Source: Acidimicrobiaceae bacterium
GTDB lineage: Bacteria; Actinomycetota; Acidimicrobiia; Acidimicrobiales; Palsa-688
Assembly: GCA_027334785.1 (NCBI GenBank)
Contig: DAHWQF010000035.1
Location: 1-13,612, forward strand
Reading direction: 5' to 3'
Length of the DNA: 13,612 bases
Every line of letters begins with the position of its first letter. Positions within the stretch are counted from its first letter, which is position 1. The translations under genes and the position numbers were made by a program. The notes beneath the pieces are model-generated. The model had not been told where the DNA came from, did no database searches, and was given only the letters and a program-made list of their open reading frames with translations. Of the stretch, positions 7,841-13,612 are shown piece by piece.

Positions 7841-8090
7841 GCCTTGGTAGGCTACCCCTCCCGCCAGAGCCGCCGGAGGCGGCCGGCCGTGAAGGAGATG
7901 AGCTACTGGTGCGTTTCGAAGCCCCCGTTGCTTGGGTGTTCACCGGGCAACTACCTCGACGCTCTGGATGCCGACCGTCGGGGCGGTCCATCGGGCGCTT
8001 TGGGGCCGGGCGGTCTTCGGCCAGGAGCCAGTCGGCGGCCACGAAAGGCTCGGGCGCCGGCCCGCAGTCGAGATGACCTCAGGGCCGGGC

Positions 8091-8118
8091 GCAACCATCA
8101 CGGCCACGTGGTCGTCTA
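8091..8118 (+). promoter_or_regulatory. ECF-type promoter of the sigma gene (GCAAC-N17-CGTCTA)
   Basis: GCAAC (8091-8095) is followed after 17 nt by CGTCTA (8113-8118). The -10 element and the spacing are identical to the site at 3841-3868; the -35 differs by one base. The sigma gene's ATG is 7 nt downstream with no ribosome binding site, which fits a leaderless transcript and autoregulation. The rest of the 7841-8090 gap holds only a short GC hairpin (7869-7883). Confidence 0.5.
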
Positions 8119-8125
8119 GTTGCAT

Positions 8126-8607
8126 ATGGAGCCGGTCGTAGACGAGAGGCATGAGGTCAGCGAAGAGCTGGGCCTCCTCTACAGGTCCTGTTGGCCGAGC
8201 CTCTTTCGGACGGCGTGGATGATGACCGGGTCTAAAGAGCAGGCCGAGGACATCCTCCACGACGCGTTCCTACGCGTCATCTCGAGTGGCCGCTCAATAG
8301 CGGAGCAACCGCTCGCTTACCGGCGCCGAGCCGTGGTCAACCAGGTCCGTGACCGCTGGCGGCACAAGGTGGTAGAACTGCGCCAACAGCTCGGCACCGG
8401 TGATACCCCGGTCCTGGGCGCCGAGGACGCCCTCATATGGCAGCTGTTCAGAAGTTGCCGGTGCGCCAGCGCCAAGTGCTTGCCCTGGGCTACTACGACA
8501 AGCCGACCCTCCCCGAGATTTCGGCGTTGCTCGGCTGCCCGCTCGGCACCGTGAAGTCGCTCGCCCACCGGGGGTTGGGGCGCCTCAGGAAGGACATGGA
8601 GAAGTGA
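8126..8607 (+). pseudogene. SigE-family ECF RNA polymerase sigma factor with one frameshift
   Basis: The frame from ATG 8126 (a TTG at 8120 is possible) encodes sigma region 2: LYRSCWPSLFRTAWMMTG, then SKEQAEDILHDAFLRV and AYRRRAVVNQVRDRWR, the core-binding and -10 recognition helices. It loses sense after 'EDALIWQ' at about 8443. In the next frame region 4 follows at once: QKLPVRQRQVLALGYYDK, then LPEISALLGCPLGTVKSLAH and RGLGRLRKDMEK, ending at TGA 8605-8607. Restoring one G after CAG (8441-8443) would give LIWQAVQKLP and a normal ~160-residue sigma. No slippery heptamer is present at the site. In these families the -35 reading helix is in region 4, so the product of the broken frame could not act as a sigma factor. 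An ECF-type promoter lies 7 nt upstream. The stop overlaps the next start as GTGA. Confidence 0.75.
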
Positions 8608-8795
8608 CACGTGGGGCAGGTGACATCGAAAAGAGGCTGACCTCTTTGTTCGCTGCCGTTGCCCGCCAAGTGCCCGACACCCCGCCCGACGGCTCGACAG
8701 GGTGGTACGGGGGACCAGAGGGCGTCGACGGGGCGGTCATAGAGGCTATGAGCGGCCTGACGGTAGCCGAGGAGCACGGGGGGCGCGGCAAGTGA
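8604..8795 (+). CDS. Short ORF coupled to the sigma gene; N-terminus-like fragment of a SigE-associated protein
   Basis: GTG 8604 overlaps the sigma stop as GTGA, typical of translational coupling. It encodes 63 residues: MTRGAGDIEKRLTSLFAAVA, then RQVPDTPPDG, a Gly-rich middle and 'VIEAMSGLTVAEEHGGRGK'. The opening (a short amphipathic helix, then a Pro-rich patch) resembles the cytoplasmic N-termini of membrane proteins encoded directly after SigE-family sigma genes, candidates for anti-sigma or partner proteins. The usual basic patch, membrane segment and exported domain are missing, so this is probably truncated. A second GTGA overlap at 8792-8795 leads only to an eight-codon frame. Whether the peptide is made is unknown. 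Confidence 0.4.
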   Translation: MTRGAGDIEKRLTSLFAAVARQVPDTPPDGSTGWYGGPEGVDGAVIEAMSGLTVAEEHGGRGK

Positions 8796-8866
8796 CACCG
8801 AGCGATGGGCTTCCTTGATGCTGGCGACTGCCAGTGCCTTCTGACTCTTGCAAGGAAGAGGTACGG

Positions 8867-9064
8867 ATGAGAGTTGTCCTCGAGCCGCACCTGTCACCCC
8901 TAAGCGCACGCACCACGACTGCGAGCGGCACGCCCAAGCCGTCGCCCCGACCCGCACGCCTCCTGGACACCAGCACCTCGTCCTTGAGTCCGGCGGCGCT
9001 CCAAGCCGAAGAGTCAGGTCACAACAGCGTACCGGTCAACATCCCACGTTGGAACGCCCGTTGA
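8867..9064 (+). pseudogene. Possible residual third ORF of the sigma unit (Ser/Thr/Pro-rich)
   Basis: ATG 8867 has a good AGGAAGAGG ribosome binding site 5 nt upstream and opens 65 codons. The stretch TTTASGTPKPSPRPARLLDT, then a Ser-rich run, looks like the linker that follows a membrane segment in exported proteins. Its last ~46 bases overlap the end of the convergent permease gene, so the tail cannot be ancestral. It may be what is left of the SigE-associated membrane protein after a deletion. Low confidence; it may not be translated. Confidence 0.2.
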
Positions 9065-10845
9065 GAGATCAAGAATACAAAGAGGGGCGGGGCTATCGAG
9101 ATCCAGCTAGCTCCCAGTGAGGCCGTCCCACCAGTACCGAGCGCAACGATCAGAGGCAGTGGGTAAAGCGCCTGGTTGTCCAACAAGGTCGCCGCAAGTG
9201 GGACTTCGTTCCAGACTTGGATCACGACGAAGACCGCAACTGTGACGAGCGTGCTCAACGACAGCGGGACGAGCAGCCGTGTAACGACACGGAGCGCCCC
9301 CGCGCCGTCCACGCGCATGCTTTCGACGTAGCCTTCGGGGACCGAGGCGAAGGCGGCGCGGAGGAAAAAAACCGCGAGTGGCAAGTCGGCGGCGATGTAC
9401 AGGAGGACCAAGCCTAAGCGGCTGTCCACCAGGCCCAACCACGACATCTCCTGGTACTGTGGCAGGATGACGAGCGCCCCTGGCACCGCCATGGCGAAGA
9501 GAACCATTAGGAAAAAAACGGGCCGTAGTCGAGACGTCCATCGAGCCAGGACGTAGGCTGCCGGCACCCCCAGCAGCACTGTACCGAGCAAGGTAGCGAC
9601 CGTCAGCAGGGCACTGTTCAGTAGGCCCGAGCCGACGACAGGCCAAGGCAGCGCAAGGTCGGGGCGCAACGCGCTGCCCGGCAACCCGCCCACCAGCGGC
9701 ACGAGTGTCACACCCGCCGCGAGACAGAGCACCCCAGCGTTCGCCCGACGGCCCCATGCCACTGACCGCCTCAGGGGCCACCGGGAGCTCCACCTCGTCA
9801 CCCCAGTTGGCACATGAGGAGCTGTACCTGGGCCACTGGCCAGAGAGGCGACCGGGAACCTCCGGTAGGTGGCGCTTACCGCCTCGACGAGCTTCCGGGG
9901 TAGGCCCAAAAGCGCGGCGGGAAAGACGTCGGGCCGTCGGCGCAACATGAAAAACCCTCCTCCTGCGACCACAAGCAACGCAGCGCCCGTGATCGTGCCC
10001 AACGCGGAGGCCTGCCCGAACTGGAAGTACTGGAAGGCCAGTGTGTTGTCATACGTGGACGCAAGTTGAGTCGCGTTGGCTGGCCCGCCTTGGGTCAACA
10101 GGTCTACCGACGCGTAGGTCTGCGCCTCGCCAAAGACCCGGAAGATAGTTACGAACACCAGCATCGGCCATACCGCGGGCACCACGACACCAAGCCAGAA
10201 CGACAGGCCGCGCGCGCCGTCCACCCGGGCAGCCTCGAAGACCTCGTCGTTGCAGGTACCGAGAGCTGCGAGCATGAGCAAGAAGCACCAAGGTAACCCT
10301 TTCCAGACACCGACCAGCACGATGACGACAAAGGCCAACGTTGGGTCCTGGAGCCAAAGTACGAGCCGGTGCGAGCCAAACACGTCCGCTCGCAACGTGT
10401 CCAGGACGCCCCCGGCGTTGAAGAACCCGAGCACCAGCGTTGCCACCGATGGCCACGGCACGGCCAGTGGCATCACGTAAACAGCTGTCAGAAGACGCCT
10501 ACCACGCCTGACGTGCGACACAAGCCACGCGCCAGCGAGCCCGATGCTGACTTCCAGAGGCACGGTGAGGGCCACGTAGACAACCGTGTGGACAAGCGCC
10601 GAACGGGCCGAAGGATCTGCCAAGACAGCGGAGTACTCACGGAGGCCCGCCCAAGCTCTCGGCCGGACGTCGTGCCAGGAAAAGAAGCTACCGACCGCCT
10701 GTTGCACGAGCGGCTCGAGGGCGAACGCCACCAAGAAGGCGAACGCTGCCCCAGCAGCAGCGGGAAGTACGAGCCCCTGGCGGACCTTGGCCAACCTACG
10801 CAGGCTGAGGCGGATCACGGTCGTGGCCCACGCCCGCTCGGACAA
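9019..10845 (-). CDS. Fused MalF-MalG-type sugar ABC transporter permease
   Basis: This single 608-codon frame contains two complete binding-protein-dependent transport permease domains of the CUT1 carbohydrate type. Residues ~20-305 are a MalF-like half with six predicted membrane segments and an EAA loop at 204-223 (EAARVDGARGLSFWLGVVVP). Residues ~366-608 are a MalG-like half with six segments, an EAA loop at 508-527 (ESMRVDGAGALRVVTRLLVP) and the typical C-terminus QRAFQRGMLTGTLL. The ~60-residue basic linker (306-365) would lie in the cytoplasm, as expected after an even number of crossings. In the MalG half the external loop after its first segment is only ~20 residues, much shorter than in the separate MalG at 13483. 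The start is TTG 10845 with an adjacent AGG; no ATG/GTG exists upstream in frame. It lies 97 nt after the GH66 gene and is probably last in the operon. No ATPase or binding protein is in the window. Confidence 0.85.
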   Translation of the reverse strand: MSERAWATTVIRLSLRRLAKVRQGLVLPAAAGAAFAFLVAFALEPLVQQAVGSFFSWHDVRPRAWAGLREYSAVLADPSARSALVHTVVYVALTVPLEVSIGLAGAWLVSHVRRGRRLLTAVYVMPLAVPWPSVATLVLGFFNAGGVLDTLRADVFGSHRLVLWLQDPTLAFVVIVLVGVWKGLPWCFLLMLAALGTCNDEVFEAARVDGARGLSFWLGVVVPAVWPMLVFVTIFRVFGEAQTYASVDLLTQGGPANATQLASTYDNTLAFQYFQFGQASALGTITGAALLVVAGGGFFMLRRRPDVFPAALLGLPRKLVEAVSATYRRFPVASLASGPGTAPHVPTGVTRWSSRWPLRRSVAWGRRANAGVLCLAAGVTLVPLVGGLPGSALRPDLALPWPVVGSGLLNSALLTVATLLGTVLLGVPAAYVLARWTSRLRPVFFLMVLFAMAVPGALVILPQYQEMSWLGLVDSRLGLVLLYIAADLPLAVFFLRAAFASVPEGYVESMRVDGAGALRVVTRLLVPLSLSTLVTVAVFVVIQVWNEVPLAATLLDNQALYPLPLIVALGTGGTASLGASWISIAPPLFVFLISQRAFQRGMLTGTLL

Positions 10846-10945
10846 CCTGAGCTCAACCGGCCTAACCCTTTTATCCCGTAGGCATGCCCTCGTCTGCGGA
10901 GGGGGTGGCAGGTCATGGACAGCACGACCCCGGCGCTTTCCCCGG

Positions 10946-12586
10946 TCACTTCCTTGTTAGCCGCAGAACAGACCAACCCGCAACCAAAGGCACTTCTACC
11001 TCGGCGGCCAGCCCCTCACGGTGGCTGACGACAATAAAGGATGTGGGCACGAAGTGGCCCCTTTCAGAACCCAGGGTGGCGACAGCTGCCTCCCACTTTC
11101 CTGGGGCGTCCAGAAGCACACGGGCGCGAGCCGACATGCACCTGCCCGGCGAAGTCGGCTCCGACCAAGATCCGTTGGCACTGCCAGTGAGGTCGACCAT
11201 ACCCACGCCGATGTGGTCGATGGAACGCACGACGCGGACGAAAAGCGCACCACCTACAGGTTCCGGCCGTACTGGGCCGCCCCAGTCAACCGACACGGCA
11301 CCGTTTTCATCACCGATCTCGTACCAGCTCGTGTCCTCGCCTTCCAAGAAGAGGTCACGGCAGCGCAAAGCGAACCAGTGCCACGCGAGCACGGTCTCAG
11401 CCTCGGCCGGCGACAGCACCTCGTGCTTCGGGTAGTAAGGGTCGCAAAGGACGCCGGCTGCGTTCCCGTACAAGAGCGCGCTTGCCCCGAGGCAGGTCGC
11501 GATGGCCTCCGTTAGGACCACTGTGCGAAGCGAGGCTCCCCGAGCCTCCGGTCCGGCACCTGCCCACACAGGTGGGTAACAGGCAATGGAGCCGCGCAGG
11601 GCCGGGCGCCCAAGCGCGGGCTCCCCTGAGCCTCCAAAAACTGCTTTGCCGGCGCTGCGGTCGAGCAATCCCTCTAGATGGCGCCACCGGTCGTTCGGGG
11701 GCCACACTTCGCAGTAGCGGAACCCAGGGCCCCCTGGCAGGCTCAAACCCGACGGGACCCCGTTGACCTGGTTGAAACTGATCAGGTCATCTGGTCTCTG
11801 GCCACGGAAGGACTCGAGGAACGACTCGTATGCTGTACGCATTTCGACATGCTGACCTTGCCCGTCTGCGCCGGCACGTGGGAAACCATAGCTGTCGACG
11901 TGAAAGCCATTGAAGCCGACCCGGTCGGCGGCCTCGCCATAAGTCGACGTGAAGTGGCGTTGCCAGCGGCCGTCCGCGGGATTGGCGAGCACAATGTTGT
12001 CGAAGAGACGTTCGGGGGCACCGTCCCCCCTGTACATGAGCAACTCAGGGTGCTCTGCCGCAAAAGGACGGTCGACCGCGTAGATAGGCGCATAGGCGTG
12101 CGCCACAGCCCCGTCGGCCTTGATGCCGACAGCCAGCGACCGCAGCGCATCGAAAGAGACTTCCCGGCCCGAGGGGTCCTTCCAGCCACTTGGCGGGCCA
12201 AGAGGAGCCGAATAGCTCTCCATCCAGTCGTAAACCTGCACGACTGTGCACCGAAGCGCGCTCAGCCAGTCCAGCACCACCGGCACGCTCTCGGGCACGA
12301 AGGACGTGGCAAAGCCGTGCACCGGGCGCTCGCCAGCGTGGGAGCCGATGGTGGTCAACTGCTCCGCCAACGAAGTCTCGTCAGGGCCCAGGGCCTCGAT
12401 GCAGTACGTCCCCGCTTGCAACCCCTCGAAGCGGGCGTGATCACCAAGTTCCGCTTCGAAGACCTCCCCAGTGCCACGGCTGGCCACGACGCGCGCGGTG
12501 CCTGGGGGCAGCGCGGCCGCAAGGATATCCTCTCCGGCCCTGTAGAAGGCTCGGACGTCCTCCAGCGCCACTTGTTCACGGCCCAT
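10946..12586 (-). CDS. Cytoplasmic glycoside hydrolase family 66 enzyme (dextranase/cycloisomaltooligosaccharide-type)
   Basis: GH66 enzymes cleave or transglycosylate alpha-1,6-glucan. This 546-residue protein shows the family's order: a small beta domain (~1-85), a TIM barrel (~86-430) and a C-terminal beta domain. Signatures are VVQVYDWM (113-120 region), the nucleophile strand GFNGFHVDSYGF (Asp231) and the acid/base site FRYCEVWP (Glu293). There is no signal peptide, whereas classical dextranases are secreted, so the substrate must be imported. There is also no room for the CBM35 insertion found in Bacillus cycloisomaltooligosaccharide glucanotransferases, so simple hydrolysis of isomalto-oligosaccharides is more likely. 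Its ATG is 18 nt after the MalG-type permease stop; the purine-rich AGGAAGAGA lies 11-14 nt upstream of the ATG. Exact substrate (linear or cyclic) is an inference. Confidence 0.85.
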   Translation of the reverse strand: MGREQVALEDVRAFYRAGEDILAAALPPGTARVVASRGTGEVFEAELGDHARFEGLQAGTYCIEALGPDETSLAEQLTTIGSHAGERPVHGFATSFVPESVPVVLDWLSALRCTVVQVYDWMESYSAPLGPPSGWKDPSGREVSFDALRSLAVGIKADGAVAHAYAPIYAVDRPFAAEHPELLMYRGDGAPERLFDNIVLANPADGRWQRHFTSTYGEAADRVGFNGFHVDSYGFPRAGADGQGQHVEMRTAYESFLESFRGQRPDDLISFNQVNGVPSGLSLPGGPGFRYCEVWPPNDRWRHLEGLLDRSAGKAVFGGSGEPALGRPALRGSIACYPPVWAGAGPEARGASLRTVVLTEAIATCLGASALLYGNAAGVLCDPYYPKHEVLSPAEAETVLAWHWFALRCRDLFLEGEDTSWYEIGDENGAVSVDWGGPVRPEPVGGALFVRVVRSIDHIGVGMVDLTGSANGSWSEPTSPGRCMSARARVLLDAPGKWEAAVATLGSERGHFVPTSFIVVSHREGLAAEVEVPLVAGWSVLRLTRK

Positions 12587-12604
12587 CGAAGTTGTCGTCT
12601 CTTC

Positions 12605-13483
12605 CTAGCGGAGCCCGCCCAGGGACACCCCGCTTTGGAACCACTTCATCGACAGGACGAACACGATGACTGTCGGCACAGTCGCGATCACCGAAGCCGC
12701 GAACAACGGGCCCCAGGCAGTCGTGTGGTTACCGATGAAGTCGGCCAAGCCGATCGGGAGGGTGAAGTGTGAAGGTGTGTTGAGCATTGTGAGGGCCGCC
12801 GGGAACTCGTCCCACGACGCGTTGAAAGTGAAGATGGAGACTACCGCGAGCGCTGGGACCGACAACGGCAGGATCAGGCGCGAAAGGACTCGCAATGTCC
12901 CGGCTCCCTCCAGGCGGAAGGCTTCTTCGTACTCCTTCGGGATGCCTTGGAAAAACCCTCGCAGGAAAAAGATCGTGAAGGGGAGGTTCGAACCGACGTA
13001 GAGGAGCGTCAGCCCAACGAGCGAGTTCAAGAGGTGGAGCCGCTCGAGGAGCATGTACTGAGGTATGAGGAGGAGCAGGCCGGGCACGGCCAAGCTGGCC
13101 AGGAATATGTAGAAGATCACCTCTTTCAACGGGAACTTGTACCTGGCAAAAGCGAACGCGGCCAAGGACGCGAACGCAACGGTGATCACGACCGTTGCGA
13201 TGGCAACGGAAAGGCTGTTGAAGAAATAGTGGCCGAAGCTGTTCTGGCTCCACGCTTGCATGTAGTTCGAGGTCGTCGGGTTGGTGGGTACGACGGCGGT
13301 CGAACCCAAGATCCCTTCATTGGGCTGGAAGGAAAGAGAGAGCATGTAGAGGAGCGGGGCCAACGAGACAAGTGCCAAGAAGATGCCGACCACGAGACGG
13401 GTCGTGTTCAGCCTGCGTATCCCGAAGAGCCCGGGTTGTACGATGAGGGCTTCGGGCTTCGCTTTCTGCATGATTAGGGCCAT
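12605..13483 (-). CDS. MalG-type sugar ABC transporter permease
   Basis: This is a 292-residue integral membrane permease, the length usual for MalG/CUT1 family members. It has a hydrophobic segment at ~28-50, a ~40-residue external loop (SFQPNEGILG ... NYMQAWSQN), then five more segments. The EAA loop for ATPase contact is at 187-206 (EAFRLEGAGTLRVLSRLILP). It would pair with the MalF-type protein encoded just upstream, and an ATPase and a lipoprotein binding component must come from elsewhere. The ATG at 13483 is favoured over an internal ATG four codons later because TAAGGAG sits 8 nt upstream. It is tightly packed between the MalF stop (12 nt) and the GH66 start (18 nt), so transport and cleavage are co-expressed. 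Confidence 0.9.
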   Translation of the reverse strand: MALIMQKAKPEALIVQPGLFGIRRLNTTRLVVGIFLALVSLAPLLYMLSLSFQPNEGILGSTAVVPTNPTTSNYMQAWSQNSFGHYFFNSLSVAIATVVITVAFASLAAFAFARYKFPLKEVIFYIFLASLAVPGLLLLIPQYMLLERLHLLNSLVGLTLLYVGSNLPFTIFFLRGFFQGIPKEYEEAFRLEGAGTLRVLSRLILPLSVPALAVVSIFTFNASWDEFPAALTMLNTPSHFTLPIGLADFIGNHTTAWGPLFAASVIATVPTVIVFVLSMKWFQSGVSLGGLR

Positions 13484-13491
13484 CGGATGCG

Positions 13492-13498
13492 CTCCTTA
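13492..13498 (-). promoter_or_regulatory. Ribosome binding site TAAGGAG overlapping the upstream stop
   Basis: On the minus strand TAAGGAG (13498-13492) includes the TAA stop of the MalF-type gene and lies 8 nt before the MalG-type ATG. This decides that start and suggests coupled translation of the two permease subunits. Confidence 0.75.
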
Positions 13499-13612
13499 GA
13501 GTTCCTGCTGGCGCATGAAACGGATCTGTGCCCAGCTGAAGCCGAACAGCACCACGGCCAGCAGCGACGCCAGCGCTGCCGCGTAACCGAACGCGAAGTT
13601 GGCGAAGGCTTG
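13496..13612 (-). CDS. MalF-type sugar ABC transporter permease, C-terminal end
   Basis: Reading in from the right edge on the minus strand, 38 codons are open before TAA at 13498-13496. They read QAFANFAFGYAAALASLLAV, then VLFGFSWAQIRFMRQQEL. A 'GYAAALA' followed by a hydrophobic helix and a Q-x-R basic end is the normal last membrane segment of MalF/UgpA-type permeases (CUT1 family). The gene is cut by the window edge. It directly precedes the MalG-type gene with 12 nt between them, and would form the heterodimeric channel with it. Confidence 0.75.
   Translation of the reverse strand, partial: QAFANFAFGYAAALASLLAVVLFGFSWAQIRFMRQQEL

Noticed and set aside
7869..7883. GCCGCC-GGA-GGCGGC hairpin
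   Set aside because: The stem is only 6 bp with a 3-nt loop and no T tract; expected by chance in GC-rich DNA.
7940..8125. A 61-codon minus-strand ORF starting at the CATATG shared with the sigma start
   Set aside because: It has GC-rich third positions but no recognisable domain, and it covers the ECF-type promoter of the sigma gene. The divergent ATGs are just the palindrome CATATG.
8821..8834. CTGGC-GACT-GCCAG hairpin considered as terminator after the sigma unit
   Set aside because: The stem is only 5 bp, no T-rich tract follows, and an ORF with a good ribosome binding site starts just downstream.
9019..10845. Possibility that the fused permease is two genes joined by an assembly frameshift
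   Set aside because: The frame is continuous through the linker with a sensible basic cytoplasmic sequence, and the operon around it shows no other breaks; kept as a check rather than the main reading.
1..13612. CRISPR arrays, tRNA/rRNA genes, insertion sequences, phage genes
   Set aside because: No spaced direct repeats, cloverleaf-like segments, transposase motifs or terminal inverted repeats were found by reading either strand.

Overview
The window is GC-rich bacterial DNA, most likely from an actinomycete. The evidence is the GC-rich third codon positions, a SigE-type ECF sigma factor, GTG/TTG and probably leaderless starts, and two secreted-protein families (Asp-box propellers and SC-x(4-6)-C repeat proteins) that are common in Actinomycetota. 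A placement in or near Acidimicrobiia is a guess from those families only.

Layout. Positions 1-129 (minus) hold the start of a DUF1349-type protein that runs off the left edge. Positions 138-3827 (minus) hold a stub ORF and two secreted beta-propeller genes, both broken by frameshifts. Positions 4107-5665 (minus) hold two intact, overlapping genes for exported proteins of unknown function. Positions 5854-6507 (plus) encode an intact aminoglycoside-2''-adenylyltransferase-like nucleotidyltransferase. Positions 6644-7840 (minus) hold two more broken secreted-protein genes: one with five SC...C repeats, one with a signal peptide and a GCGPRY motif. Positions 8126-8607 (plus) encode an ECF sigma factor with a single frameshift between regions 2 and 4, followed by a short coupled ORF resembling the N-terminus of a SigE-associated membrane protein. 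Positions 9019-13612 (minus) are a clean carbohydrate operon: MalF-type permease (partial), MalG-type permease, a cytoplasmic GH66 (dextranase-family) enzyme, and a second permease in which the MalF and MalG halves are fused in one 608-residue chain.

How the parts fit. The sugar operon looks like an import-then-cleave route for alpha-1,6-glucan oligosaccharides, with solute-binding protein and ATPase outside the window. The left two thirds look like an ECF-sigma regulon of secreted propeller proteins in decay. A promoter pattern GGAAC-N17-CGTC (sigma gene: GCAAC-N17-CGTCTA) lies just upstream of the sigma gene, one propeller gene and the stub, with a weaker form at the second propeller gene. 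This suggests the sigma factor controls itself and these genes. At least a dozen frame disruptions fall in about 4.8 kb of this regulon; none is seen in about 6.8 kb of the other genes. That favours real gene decay, though assembly indels cannot be excluded from sequence alone.
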